The notes beneath the pieces are model-generated. The model was not told where the DNA came from. It searched no databases and saw only the letters and a list, made by a program, of their open reading frames with translations. Shown here piece after piece: positions 23,501-40,961 of a stretch of 64,000 nucleotides of DNA. The translations under genes were made by a program, and so were the position numbers. This stretch comes from Nymphaea colorata. Its lineage: Eukaryota > Streptophyta > Magnoliopsida > Nymphaeales > Nymphaeaceae. Where the stretch lies: assembly GCF_008831285.2 (NCBI RefSeq), contig NC_045145.1, forward strand, positions 3,202,723 through 3,266,722, written 5' to 3'. Numbering within the stretch: position 1 is the first letter of the stretch; the number at the start of each line of letters is the position of its first letter.

Positions 23501-25309
23501 TTGCTACACCTGCCACTGCACTCCAAAATAACTGAAGTTACTGAACCAGAGGTTAGCTGTAAATTTGTAATCTAGTTTGCTGAAATTTGTGAATTCATTC
23601 GTATAAAATCTTTAGAGGAGGAAAAAAGATTAAAAGAAACTTTCTTTACTGCCTCGAAAGAAAATTTTCTACAATATTTACCACATTTTGTTAACTCTAA
23701 ACCCAAAATGAAAATATTGGTATGGTACAGTTCTAATGAAGTGCACAGGCAGATAGCAATATACATGCAACAGAGAATCAGAGATGCACAATCAATATCA
23801 TACAGACATGGACATCTGTATGATGAAATGGAAACATGCTAAACCGATGCCTAATTAAAATTTAAAATACACGTCAAGCAATACAGCCAACAAATCCACT
23901 GTTTTATGGGCAGTAAAAGGAATAAATACCTCGACCGTGAGGGGCAGAACGAATGCATCTCACATGATACTTAGTGGTGGACTCGCTAGACTGGACTGGC
24001 CCACTCAAAGCCCGTAAGTCGTACATACCAATAGTTGCAGCCGTGGCCACGAGCAAATGAACTCCAGAAAGAGACATTGAATCGACCTCTGCCTTTACCG
24101 TTTGTGCGCAGATAGGATTGCTGTTCGTCTCACGAGTATCCCAAAACATAACTTGTTTGTCAAAACCAGCACTAATTACCTGATCTGCAAAATTAGAAGA
24201 ATAAACAACAGCTGGTACCTGCAAAAGCTATCACAGAAGACAAGCTATCGAGCATGGAATCAGATGTAAATGAACTCTTGCGGTGCCATTTGAAGATGAT
24301 CTGATAAAGTTCACCACTAAAGCCAGAATATAATAAATTCTCTATTTTATCCATTAAACTTTAGGATTATAATTTGGTTCAAGCTTTGTGCTTCTTACAG
24401 TCTCCATGGACAACGGGAAAAAAACGTGACATGGATATATATATATATATATATATATGAAAATGATGGATCTAACATCTGGCTGACAATTTCAAATGAA
24501 AAAGGAAGACCAGAATGCCATATTGATATGAAAACCCAGAAAGAAGAATATACAATAGATGAAAACATTTTATCAAAATATCAATCATCATAGGCAGTGG
24601 CATCAACAAGAAAAAATATAATCCACGTACTAGTTTCCTTTGAATATTCAACACAGCTCGCTAAGTCATCATGCTTCCCTAGTATGCTACTGCTCCCTGA
24701 GCCTAGATCATATCTGTAAAAAATGCACCAACATACAAAGTTCCATTATTAAGTAACAAATTTATGAAATTTTCGTTACCTAACAAACTTATCATCTCAT
24801 TGTTCAAGCCCACAACATGTTCAAGGCTCAAAAAAATCTCAACTTGCGACGCAGAAATAAAGATGGTAAGTAAGATTTGAGAATCATTTGGTAGCATGTA
24901 GGTGCTGAGATTGATGAATGGAGCAGACCCATTAGCCCCATCCGCTCGTCCTCCACGCCGTTGTCAACTGACTAGGAGCTCACCTCCGGACGCAGAAATC
25001 GGCGCCGACAGTGAGGGCCAGGGCGTCGTCCTCGAAACAACAGTCGAGAAGGGGCGATTCTGATGGAGTAGTAAGCCTCAACGATGAGGTTTCCCCGTCG
25101 TACAAGCGAAGAGTCTAGACACCCAATTGAGACAAAAATTAGTAGCACAGAGGGAGAGGGAGAGAGATAGTGGGGGAGAGATTGGTCGTTACGGAATCCC
25201 AGGAAGAGGCGAGGAGGTTGTTGCAATGAGGGGCAAATCTGATTCGAGTGATGGCGTCGTCGAAAGAGCCCTCCATCATCAACCTGTTGCCGCTGCCCTC
25301 TTCGTTCAT
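12311..25309 (-). CDS. BUB3.3: BUB3.3-like mitotic checkpoint WD40 protein
   Basis: BUB3 proteins are seven-bladed WD40 propellers that dock checkpoint kinases at kinetochores. Nine exons in minus order: 25309-25193, 25114-24984, 24713-24631, 24184-23930, 22394-22313, 14671-14591, 14458-14380, 14090-13990 and 12380-12311. All borders are GT..AG and phases match, giving 332 aa, close to the family length. WD-type strands visible include LLASSWDSTLRLYDG, VISAGFDKQVMFWDTR, HLLVATAATIGMYDLRAL and FITADFEGHIIIWDG; the VVPVNDIVFHPK segment is typical of BUB3. ATG at 25309 is used; Met11 or Met12 could also serve. Exon 3 uses donor GTACGT at 24630, because the alternative four bases downstream breaks the frame. 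Intron 5 (14672-22312, 7.6 kb) holds a complete copia element in the same orientation as the gene. The short last exon is the least certain part. Confidence 0.9.
12381..13989 (-). other. BUB3.3 intron 8, no element recognised
   Basis: This 1.6-kb intron contains a poly(A) run near 13840-13851 and several short chance ORFs, the largest at 13031-13363 on the plus strand. No repeat ends or protein motifs were recognised. Confidence 0.5.
15076..15080. repeat. target-site duplication, left copy
   Basis: The five bases CACAT immediately before the left LTR are repeated exactly at 20421-20425 just after the right LTR, as expected for integrase-mediated insertion. Confidence 0.95.
15081..15261 (-). 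repeat. 3' LTR of the copia element
   Basis: 181 bp, beginning TGTTACGAGAG and ending TTTAACA on the plus strand. It matches the right LTR at every base except 15211 (A here, C at 20370). Because the element reads leftwards, this is its 3' LTR. Confidence 0.96.
15262..15270 (-). promoter_or_regulatory. polypurine tract of the copia element
   Basis: On the minus strand GAGGGGGAG abuts the 3' LTR, where plus-strand DNA synthesis would be primed. It overlaps the pol stop codon at 15269-15271. Confidence 0.9.
15269..17107 (-). CDS. copia pol, C-terminal part: reverse transcriptase and RNase H
   Basis: This 612-residue frame carries the copia reverse transcriptase: VGSRWVFTIK and RLVAKGYTQ lead in, QLDVKNAFLYGDL holds the first catalytic aspartate and VYVDDIVLT the paired catalytic aspartates. 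RNase H follows, with EAYSDADYAGSVDDRKSTTG and SSAESEYRAMA, then the KHIEVDCHYIRD end. No internal stop occurs. The frame is open upstream of the nominal GTG at 17107 to about 17125, where it meets the integrase frame at a break, so it has no real start of its own. It would be made only as part of a gag-pol polyprotein. Confidence 0.93.
   Translation of the reverse strand: MSLESFPSSQPRSHERFLEPPLVYTRRLGPSLNRPPASSQEVSSTDKTDSGLSDDYSAADLPIAIRKGKRQCTLHPISNSVSTAHLSTHLVQFDQALSSHVIPSSHHHALLDPRWRQAMQEEMDALLSWETWDLVDPPTRCDVVGSRWVFTIKYHSDGSVERFKARLVAKGYTQTYGVDFFETFSPVARLGTIRLIISLAVQREWPLFQLDVKNAFLYGDLSEIVYMQQPPGFERQGECSKVCKLKKAIYGLKQSPRAWFQKLTEVLSKCGFSRSQLDHSLFIKRGSARLVILIVYVDDIVLTRENDQEIAQTKEFLQQHFVTKDLGQLRYFLGIEVARSNKGVVVSQRKYALDLLQETGLLGAKPATLPMNPRIHIHDDDSEPFDSRSYRSLIGKLLYLTVTRPDISFAVNKLSQFMEKPRKVHWDAALMIARYLKSAPGKGLWFKKGECVDIEAYSDADYAGSVDDRKSTTGFCVFVGGNLISWRSKKQNVVARSSAESEYRAMAQTVAEMSWVTSLLVELDVSVNLPMKMYCDNKATTYIANNPVFHERTKHIEVDCHYIRDLVQGGIVSTIHVSSEDQAADILTKALPIGDFLRCCNKLSMVDIYAPA
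17023..18420 (-). CDS. copia pol, N-terminal part: protease and integrase
   Basis: The frame opens with the aspartic protease signature MTWMIDSGASRHC. Next come the GAG-pre-integrase domain (WHLRLGHPSVPKL) and the zinc-binding HHCC region ending CDACQLGKHTRSSF. The integrase core follows with FDLIHVDVWGPS, IRTDNALEF and QQNGVAERKHRQLL, which carry the DDE residues. The family-like sequence stops near 17135; the remaining residues to the stop at 17023 are out-of-frame readthrough after the frame break. The same frame is open for about 60 nt upstream of 18420, overlapping the end of gag, so the first methionine is nominal. Confidence 0.92.
   Translation of the reverse strand: MTWMIDSGASRHCCNQPQNFSSFVRFSTPQYVKLADGKLSPVLGSSDIYLPHLGTITHVLYAPQFPVNLISVKQLAIDLQCKVIFESDSCSFQDLPTGKMIGGGHEREGLYFLSIPVDVAASSVPSKPSPFQWHLRLGHPSVPKLRRMFPDIPASESFLCDACQLGKHTRSSFPSSQSPSSQSPFDLIHVDVWGPSRVPFRSCFRYYLVLVDDFTRVSWVFLLRERSEVICILQKFIKEIKTQFGFIVKNIRTDNALEFKSSILLQFYADHGIRPQYTCPHTSQQNGVAERKHRQLLNVARTLMLHSHMPAYFWGDAILTACYLINRLPSSSIQDRIPIQILYPERSLFHLPPKVFGCTCFAHILGPNKSKLAAQAIKCIFIGYSANQKGYKCFDPVTKKDIISADVTFFESRPYFPSSSPSSSEMHAPILYLFLFHQCHLSHFHPLNLGHMNVFLSLRWFTLVV
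17125..17134 (-). other. frame break in copia pol at a 5-bp direct repeat
   Basis: Plus-strand GTATAGTATA is a perfect 5-bp tandem repeat exactly where the integrase frame ends and the reverse transcriptase frame begins. A 5-bp duplication shifts the frame by -1 and accounts for the split. Age is unknown, but it could have arisen in this copy or in its parent. Confidence 0.75.
18462..19505 (-). CDS. copia gag (capsid/nucleocapsid)
   Basis: This 347-aa gag polypeptide would assemble the virus-like particle and bind RNA. It begins MAENSKSEGSNDYKMVGN, contains the copia capsid region (KLNGSNYEIWSRV near residue 28 and LQLEEELCNIRQG) and a CCHC zinc knuckle CSYCGKIGHLEDRC near residues 250-263, preceded by an RG-rich stretch. 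It ends at TAG (18462-18464), with pol continuing in the -1 frame through a short overlap. Most plant copia elements have one continuous gag-pol frame, so the stop is likely a small indel; no classic slippery heptamer is visible. Confidence 0.93.
   Translation of the reverse strand: MAENSKSEGSNDYKMVGNSFSYGTTMKLNGSNYEIWSRVFIMSVAGHRKKYILEEDEPIEKKGIYAAWDEDNYIVMSWIMNSVESHIAPTIAYYTKAKDMWSFLRKTYSHATNVIKILQLEEELCNIRQGDQDLSQYFATLTAAYERLKALRPPCQHCYASHVETGMVAKFLSGLSSEYSVAKSQILTGSELPDLADTYNRLSRFAATLSQTTHDIPVSALVISGGRGPSSFGGTRGRGTGRGAGRGRFQCSYCGKIGHLEDRCWDKYPHLRSNVSSGRGGGRITTSRGPSSSQATHSKATISMVESSTDPSISMSYSLNLSKDEYDRVLAQRSGSTSASTSTMLLL
20228..20239 (-). promoter_or_regulatory. primer-binding site of the copia element
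   Basis: On the minus strand TGGTATCAGAGC directly follows the 5' LTR and is complementary to the 3' end of initiator tRNA-Met, the usual copia primer. Confidence 0.95.
20240..20420 (-). repeat. 5' LTR of the copia element
   Basis: 181 bp, identical to the left LTR except at 20370. As the 5' LTR it should hold the element promoter, oriented with BUB3.3 transcription. It is followed by the CACAT duplication at 20421-20425. Confidence 0.96.
20421..22312 (-). other. upstream part of BUB3.3 intron 5
   Basis: Apart from the target duplication at its left edge, this interval shows no recognised exon or element. A purine-rich tract lies at about 21850-21965. A short open stretch near 21615-21710 reads like degenerate coding sequence (VVEAAMYIAIRRDKELIAVAYTKG) but I could not assign it. 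Confidence 0.5.
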
Positions 25310-26189
25310 CCTCCTGACACACTGTCTCTGTGTGTGTGTGTGAAACAGAGCGAGAGAAGCTGACGCTCAAATGCGTGGGACAGAGGACCTTTGGCGCGCT
25401 CAAGCGCTCGTGTTTCAATTTAAATCCATGAAAAGGAATTTCCCGTCTCACTACAGCAGGGAAGGATTTCCTACAAACACAACCTTTGGTTTCATGCTAC
25501 TTACTGATACTTTTCGAGTATCTGGTTTAGAGGGGATGTGATGGGTGAAGTTACAAATTTTATTTAACTGTCAACCTTACTATTCTTCTCTTGTGCGATT
25601 CCTCTCATGATGTTGCTCTTACAATGTTTAGTGATTAAATTTTTGACAATATGCTGCAATTTTTGTTTAACGATGCTTACCCTTAAAAGAGTGTGAGAAG
25701 ATCATGAGCATGTTTTTTTTTTTTTGTAAGTTGTAATGCCCAACTTTGAAAAATTTAATCATTTTAGATTGAAAAATTTTAGAAGATTTATAAATGAGGT
25801 TGTGAAGTGGTTTGTTGACCCACTTCTTAGTATTTTTGAGGTTGAACCCTAAGCTGTTAGGGGTGGGTTGAAATCTACCAAACTAAATTACGACATTTCA
25901 TGATAAAGCCACCTCAACACTCAAACTCAAAGTCCCATGAAGGGTATATTATAACAACTTCTTATATCTACAATTGTGAATGATTGTAAATAGGGTTGTT
26001 GAGTAATTGGTTGTTATAATATTTAGGGTTTTAGAAGTTGATATTAAAACTGTTAGAGGATGAACTGGGATCAGTGAAATTGAGTTGTGACACTCTTTGA
26101 TGGAAAAAGTAAGAACCTGTGAATGCAAATAAAGAGGAAAGGAGATAGATGAGTCGCAAGGAGGGAGAAAAAGAGAAACGCAACATGAC
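25310..26189. other. intergenic, left part of the BUB3.3 / MetRS divergent region
   Basis: BUB3.3 starts leftwards at 25309 and MetRS starts rightwards at 26992, so this interval and the following pseudogene separate two divergent genes. A (TG)n tract lies near 25331-25342 just upstream of the BUB3.3 ATG. No gene is recognised. Confidence 0.5.
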
Positions 26190-26690
26190 ACCAATATGAG
26201 ATGATTCTTCCCGCTTAATCAACCTCCTTAGTAACTACTTCTTCACCTGCACAAATTTTAATTGATTTCATACTTCAATTCAATTCATCCGCTGGGAACA
26301 GCCGGGTCGACCTCTTGCCCTTTAAGCTTGCTTGGTTTCCACTTTCTTCAAGACTACGGCTCCCACTGCCTTGTATTAGTATATTAACAGATTCGAATGT
26401 CCAAGTCCTACCTTTGAGAACATTTTTCTTTTTGCAATACGTTGCCTGATAAAGTGGTAATATCCTAAAAACCAAAAGAACATCCACGGAGAGGCCATAC
26501 TTGTGCTTCAAATGCAGTTCTACAGCGAGTGACTGCTGGAACTTTGCGTTGGCTACAAATTTCCCCTAGCAATTCCCTTTAGAGAGGACCGTTAAAAGTG
26601 AGTAAAATGTATAAAGAGACTAGGGCGAATGAACGTGTGCTTTGAAAATCTACTATATCATAATTGACCATATACTTTTTCTAACTCAAA
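26190..26690 (-). pseudogene. decayed copy of the chorismate mutase 3' end
   Basis: The segment aligns by eye with 52086-52600, the last two exons and last intron of the chorismate mutase gene in this window, in the same orientation. Shared blocks include GAGTAAAATGTATAAAGAGA (26599 onwards) and CTGATAAAGTGG in the intron. The intron is retained, so this is a genomic duplicate, not a retrocopy. The exon-6-like part has lost about 60 bp and has frame breaks; the exon-5-like part carries several substitutions. No upstream exons are present, so it cannot make chorismate mutase. It sits between the divergent BUB3.3 and MetRS genes, about 26 kb from its likely parent. Confidence 0.85.
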
Positions 26691-26868
26691 GTCATTGTAA
26701 TGGAACAAAACTATATATTTTTTGTAATTATTTTTAGATCAATTCTCGTGAATGTAATTGTTTTTTGAACTCCAAATGATTGACACACAACACTAGTCAA
26801 CTTCCTACTTAAGTCCTAAACAAGATGAAGGTCGGACTTCATATCGATGGCTATGAGATCCTCGCTAA

Positions 26869-34041
<7,173 letters not shown>

Positions 34042-35304
34042 AAAATAAGTTAGTATAAATTCCATTAACCCTAAAATTTTTGTTATACAGGAACATGGTT
34101 GTCTTCACCAATAATTTGTATTCTTTCAAACCTCAAAAAGCAGTCATGTAAAAGTTTCATGTATTACCTCATTAGCAATAAAATATGTTTTTGCTTATAT
34201 TATTTGTTGAAAAATGTGGTTGCAGGGCACAACCCTTTAGGTGGATTTGCATATGTTGATCAACTAACAACCTTCTCCTTCGCAGACATATATTGTAACA
34301 TGTCAAATGCCGTGCTTCTTTGGTAGAACATGTGAATTGGGATGTCCTGATTTCAGGATGTTCTGTCTGAAAGTGGAAAAATCCCATGCCTCCTGGTTCC
34401 ACAGTAGAATCCGGGGACCAGGTTGGGCTTGGTACCGGCCATACTATTTTTCCAAGGCTACATAATCTGAGCAGATTCAAACTGCATCCAAACGTAGATT
34501 GGGATTCTGGTGTTATGCAGTAGGGCATGATATCTAACGCAAAGGAGGAGCTCGTGTTGGTGATGTTAGGTCGTGACATACACTGGTTAGTTGCCTATAT
34601 CGTCATGCGATATTTTTCGAGACATACACAAGCTATTTCTGCACGGCCACCAACCAACATGCCAATTTCTGGCATAGGCATCTTTGAGACGCACGCGTAC
34701 TTTGGAGGAAATAAGATCACCAACAGGAATTTAATCTGATCTTTTCTTCCACTTGGAATCCAAATGCCTCCTAATTCAGCATATTTTAGTCATAGTAGGA
34801 AAACAGCCACACCCATCATTCTAGTGGAGCAGGATGGTACTTCTCTTTTTCTCGCTTCAAAGAAGAAAAAATACTACGATTTGCGTCTGAACATACCAAA
34901 AGAAAATAGATAGGTATCTAAAGAAAATTCACTTCTCTAGGAGGGAACGGTACGACCTGGAAAGGGCAAAAGAATTATTTTAATGAAGGAAATCGAGCAA
35001 ACATTATATAAGGCAAGGTTTTCAAAGAAATCAAGATGGCACCTCTAGGAAGTACATTAGTTAGATCCACAAATTACAGTTATTTACACATAAAACCAGA
35101 GGCTTCAAAGCACTCAAGTGAAAGCCACACCATCGCTTCTGCACTCAAATATCAAAGCTCCTTAATTTCAGTTCTGCTCCCACAACAGTTCCACAAAAAC
35201 AGATAAGACTTACCGTTCCATTGAGAACAGCAAAAGACACCGAGTGGCGAGCGTAAGCAAAGTCCATTGACAAGATCTCGCTGTCAATGACAACGGATAT
35301 TCCT
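34042..35304. other. convergent intergenic between MetRS and MinE
   Basis: MetRS ends rightwards at 34041 and MinE ends leftwards at 35305, so this interval holds both 3' untranslated regions. A canonical AATAAA at 34177-34182, about 136 nt after the MetRS stop, is a good polyadenylation signal candidate for the plus strand. No gene or element is recognised. Confidence 0.6.
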
Positions 35305-38300
35305 TCATTTGGGCTTATCACTAGTAGGAACAAAGAAATTGAATGTCACGTCAACAGATCCAGACGTCTCTCCAGTGTCCATGCATTCAACATTGGTAAT
35401 ATGTGTGTAGTTCTCACTATAATCTTGATATTCAGGCTTTACCCGTCGGACAGGGACAGTAACAGAGTACATGGTTCCAAGATCGGGATCTGTTGACACA
35501 CTCAGTTGAACTTTATCTTCAGAGTCTATCTCCACGAAATCAGACAAAGCAGCCACGACATTGCTCACAATCTTCTGTTTTGCATCATCACTGACAGCAC
35601 ATCTGTCAGAGAAAAGTATCATTTTCAACCGCTGCTTTGCAATTTTAGCATTTGAGTTCCTTCTCGCAGCTGGTGTTGGAAACAAAATTTTCCAAGCCAG
35701 GCTCAAACGCTCAAAGAAATTCATCCGCGGAGCATTAAGGATGATGTTTTCAGCTTCTTGGTCCAATGACTTGCTAGGAACCATCTTCCCTGTGAAAGCG
35801 AAACATTGAAGGCAATCATTGCGTGGACCATGACTTTGGAACACCGCGAATGGCCATGTGGGTTTCTCTGGTACTCTTATTCCAGTAACGAATCCACTGG
35901 TTCGTCCCTATATACCAAAAAAGAGGTAGTCCATGAAGAAACCCATCAATAAGCATATTAATCACGTGCTGAAAGACAAACACAAATATCAGAACTAAAA
36001 AATGTGGAATTTAACGTAGTAAGCTTGAAAGCAGACATGAAAAATCCTGTCAAAAACTGAATGAACAAATGTTGACTGAACTTGCGTAATCTTTCCATTT
36101 TCTATTGTTAATATTAGTTTTAGCTTAGGACTCCAGTTTCTGTCTTTGTGCTTCATACAATACTACAATGCAGTGCAGTACAGTTAAGATCAGATAAATG
36201 TCTGGCCATGTAAACTTCTTGGTTGTCAAACCATTGACTAGTCCGTCGTCAGGTGACTAGTCCCTCGCCCGAAAGTGGCTTGGGCCCAATTGAGAGACTA
36301 ATCCTCTCACTAGGTGTCTAGGTCAACTAGTCACTTACTAGTCATCCTCCGTGGTTGGTTCTCGTTAGCTTGCCTTCTTTTACTTCTTAATTTTTTTATC
36401 CTATTTTTTTTAGAAGTAGGATAACTTTTAGAAATTTTAGCAAATTGTGTAAAAGTGGGGCATGCCATATTTTCCCTGATTTTCTGGATTGGGACTCTCA
36501 CCCTCTCTTTCTACGGAGGCTTCTGGAGTGTGTATATATATATACATATCGCATTGGATACTTAAATTTCAGTTTTTGTCCTGCAACGTTATATGGCCAA
36601 TGAACTATGTGGTGGTTAGATTAACCCATGATTATATTTCATGTTTTTTATTACCTTCATTGCTACGCTCTGTGTCAAGACATCCATATTGATTTTACTT
36701 TACAACTTGGGCTTGTTTGGATGGACTTGTTCTGACTAGCCTCCACTAGTCCTTTTAGGGCCTTCACTGACCTGTGTCTGAATTCCATGAAAACTTAGGT
36801 AAGCATGAAATGACAAATAACAAAATGAAGATTAGGAGATATGCATCATGTAACAACAAACTCGGCAACTTGACCTGCGAGACATATCCAAAGCGATCCT
36901 TTGTTCACACGCACAGGGAAAACCCACAAAGCTGTATAAGGTCAACCATGCATCCTTCTTAGCTTCATTGCATCTCTATTAGCACGTAAAAATTGTGTTC
37001 TTTGTCGGCATGTATATTCATCAACTTGCACTTTCAGTGAAGAATCTAAAGGAAAACATATGGTTGCAACCCTGTACTTTCACTATGGCAGAATATCATA
37101 CTACATCATAAACAAATCGTGTAGAAAATCTGTACACCTGCTTTGATGCAAATAAGTAGGACCAAATAAGTGACAAAATTCCTAGGCAAGAATCATGAAT
37201 TCAAGCTGATGATCACTGGGTTAAGAGACTAGAATTATATGGAAGCACCTTTTTTTTTTTTTGGCATCAATTTCCTGAAACATGCTTTTGGAACCTTGGA
37301 GACACAAAAGTCACGTTTTAACAATAGCCAAAATTTAAAAAAAGGAAAAATATTTAAGGACAGTTATGTACGAGGCATTTGCTTATACTCTGCCTTAAGT
37401 ATTTAACTAAAATAGTTGGGTAAAAAGCAAGTGGAAAATGTCCATAATGACGCCTTCCATCACAAGGCATCATACATCTACATTCAAGTGTCATATACCA
37501 TCACAACCAAGTGCTGTGATCGAACACCTTATAATTATCAAGAACAAACTAATGGCATACAAGGGAAAGCTCTAGATCACATTCTTCGATTCATAAAAGA
37601 GGAAATCTGGCAAATGACCAAAAAAATCCAGCCTTCGCTCATCAAAGCTTCTTGTTTTAGTCTATTAAGTACTAACAGCTTGATACTCACTCTTGCAACT
37701 CAGGCTTGGGTATCAATATTCATTTGCTTTGCACAAGGACTTGAATCACAGCTTGATTCTGGATGAGGATTGTTTTAAGCAAGAGCATTTAGGATCTGGC
37801 ATGTGGCTACATCAGAATAAGCAATGTGTACGAATTTAGAAGTCAGCAAATTGTTTTGAAGCCTGCATTCTCATCTTCAGAAAAAATTCGCTAGCTTCAT
37901 ATATTAGACCTCCAATTTCTGGTTACCCCAAGTATTCAACCACAAATTCATCATTTATTTTGTAGGATGTGCAACAACCTTGAGACTCATTCTTAAACCC
38001 TTTATAAAGAAGTCATCGTCGATTGAAGCTGCTGCAATATAAATAGACTGAAGAGCAAAACGTTATAATTCAATTTCATGCAGCTAAGTTGTAAGTGTAT
38101 GAAGTACTTTTCCTGTAGTCAAGTCAGCTCTGTGTTTTCAGTCTTCATGGGCACCAGAACTAGCAAGACATCAGACCAAGTTAAACAGGGTCTTTATCCT
38201 TATTGACTGCCAGACTGCATTTTTCTCTAGAATTAGGAGTTGACACATCTCAGCCTTCATAAATAGAAGTGTGCTTAGTTGAATCATTAGACAAAACAGT

Positions 38301-39486
38301 GTCTATCAACCCATAAACATTACATCACTGTTATGAGTTATGACAACTTCTCTGGATCGCCACGTATGGAGATTAAGAAAAATTTTGAAACTTCATTTTT
38401 TTCAATTTTCTATTCTGAGACGTCTTCTAATTGTTCCTTCTCTGAAATCCAGTATGTTTTCCAATCAGAATGATAGGAACCGTGACTAGTTGAGTGAATG
38501 CACCAGCTTATCAAGAAAAAATGGGAGAAACTAGGATCGTCCACCATGCCTCCCATTGGACCCGTTTTATCAAATTTTAATGGAGTAGTTGCATATAAGC
38601 ACAAAAAAGCTAGCGTAAAATAAGGATAGGAAAGCAAGTAATCCCAATTCAGAGGAGATTCCTAATCTTTTGGTTAAAAGAATCTTAATGCTTCCTTATT
38701 TCTTCAAACGGGGAAAAACGGCTAACTCAGCAAATCAACAAAGGTCAAAATTTTCCATACTTCCCTTATTCATCAAAAGCATTCACGAACTAGCATCGTC
38801 CTTTTTAGCTCGCTACTCTCACTGAATCGTCAAAGTACCAACTATAGTACTCGTATCTCAATGAACCAGGAAACGCGTCTCAATTGGGCTTCTTCATCAT
38901 AATGAACTTAAAAATCAAGCATCTCACATCCACCAAAACTCCATTTCCCTTTTACCAGTCCCATCCACACCTAAGATCTTTACTTGGTCAACCCCAAAAA
39001 CCATCAGCTCCTCCTTCTGTTGAAAAATAAGTTCCCCATTTTCCCCCATTTTCAGAAGAAAATTAATCCCCATTTTCTACCAATTCTGCCCGAAACCATC
39101 AAGTCTTACAACAACTTTTTGCATTTAGGTTACTCAGCCACTGGCCAACAAAGCAAATCCTCCACCCATGGCACTAGATATTCAAAAAATAAAAGAAGAA
39201 GAAGGATAAACAGCAGAACATAATCGAATATGACGAAACAAACGAATCTCGAACCACATTTCAGGAAAGGTTTAACACCACCATGCAGCCAGGAATTGAT
39301 TCAAGTGAAGCAGGCGGAAGATAAACAAAATGGGCACAACAAAACCGATACCTTGAGGGACGAAGAAGAAGGACGCCGCCGGCTGCTGGGGTACGGGCAG
39401 GAAGCCCAGACGACGTTCGGCCGAGCTGAAGCGGAAACCGAAGCAGCGGCTACGACGGGGAAGACCATATCCCCCATGACTGCCAT
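35305..39486 (-). CDS. MINE1: plastid division topological specificity factor MinE
   Basis: MinE stimulates the MinD ATPase and so confines the FtsZ ring to mid-chloroplast. Two exons in minus order: 39486-39352 (45 codons) and 35907-35305 (200 codons plus stop), separated by a 3.4-kb intron with GT..AG borders; total 245 aa. The N-terminus (MAVMGDMVFPVVAAASVS, then an Arg/Ser-rich stretch) looks like a chloroplast transit peptide. NFFERLSLAWKIL begins near residue 108. The MinD-interacting helix segment NAKIAKQRLKMILFSDR follows at 131-147, then the topological-specificity region through VPVRRVKPEYQ. A plant-type C-terminal extension of about 40 residues completes the protein. ATG at 39486 is the start that yields the transit peptide; upstream methionine-less codons read into CT-rich leader. 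Confidence 0.94.
35908..39351 (-). other. MinE intron 1, no element recognised
   Basis: This 3.4-kb intron has a poly(T) run near 37251-37262 and only short chance ORFs. No transposon ends were identified. Confidence 0.6.
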
Positions 39487-40807
39487 CGCAGTAGCACGAC
39501 TTTCTCTTTCTCCCCTTCTTCCTCTCTCTCTCTGCAACTATAAACCCCTCTAGTCTATGCCCTCTTCTTCTCTCGAGCTTCTCACGCGCAAACGCAGAGG
39601 ACGACGGAAGTACTTGGAATTTGTTGGCCCATTACAAATGGGGGTGCCATTCGTAGGAGCGTCCACTGGCCCTTTTGTCTGCCATGGCGCAAGAGATACT
39701 AATTTTACTCTTCTTTTATATTTTAGGGTTTTTTCCTTTTTCCATGTGCTTATCTGGACGTTCTTGGATACATTCTAATACATTCAGAAAGTCAGACAAA
39801 TCCAAACGAATCAAAATCACGTTTGAGAAACATTGCAATAAATCCTAAAGTCATGCAAAAATATTACGAAAAGTAAAAAAATGGTTGTGATTTATAAGGT
39901 TAAACGTGTTTAGATATGATAAATAATAATTACTGCATGATAATAATTTTTTTTTTGGGTTTAGATTGAAGGGTAGTTTGATTGAACCACCATGCTGTAC
40001 GAGAACAATACCAGAAAAAGTAAATATTAAATTATAACAAATATGTCAAATAATAGAATTTTTATTTTTATTGACCTAATTGCAACATAGTTAACAAACC
40101 TAATGTATCGGGTTGAAGGATCGCTGGAAAGAAAGACAAAACTCTTATCCAACCTCTTGTTTTCATAATGTATATGGTCTGCTTTCGGTGTCTCGGAATA
40201 ATGCCTGTGTTGCACGTCAACCTATGCCTAGATTTCTCATTTGATTTAATCGGAGATAGTTAATTGATATTTCACCGAATTTTAACCAGTCATAAGGTTC
40301 GATCCTAATTGATGAGTATATGTGATTGAGTAGGGTTTGGGTCGGCCCTAGGATTTGACCTAAATTTGAATTTTTGAAACCCAACCAATTTTAGCTCAAA
40401 TTATGAGTTTTACAAGTAGAGGTCAGAATTGGTTAGGTTTCGTTTCCAATTCATACACGAAATTGAATGCCAAACTCAGATCCAATTAATAATTGGATCT
40501 TATTTCTTAAACAAACACACCACTCTAATATTGGTGATTAGAATTAAGCCAGAAAAAAAATGTCGTCATCTTAAAAGTACAAATGTTGGGGATGAATTTA
40601 ATCATCAGTTATTTATATGCGAGAATGGATGCCAAAGGGCTTTCCATTCATTTATAGTTGCATTTATGATGCCTCGTGTGTCGAAATCCCATTGTACATG
40701 ACTATTGAATGCAAACTAAAACAAATGGAACAAACTAATGTGAGCTATTTTGATGGTTGTTTTTCACCGTTGGGAAGATGCATGACAATATGGGATTTTT
40801 GTGGTAA
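39487..40807. other. upstream flank of MinE, no gene recognised
   Basis: A CT-rich tract at about 39500-39535 lies just upstream of the MinE ATG and is probably its leader. The rest is AT-rich without recognised genes or elements. Confidence 0.5.
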
Positions 40808-40929
40808 CTTTGGAGACATCCGATAAAATTGAAACAATACAGAGAAACGGAGAGATTTGACAAAATAATTGGAACGATACAGAGAAACAAACACATTCGA
40901 TAACGATACAGAGAAACAGACACATTCGA

Positions 40930-40961
<32 letters not shown>

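Noticed and set aside
26275-26511. 78-aa ORF on the minus strand
   Set aside because: It runs through the intron and out-of-frame exon remnants of the chorismate mutase pseudogene.
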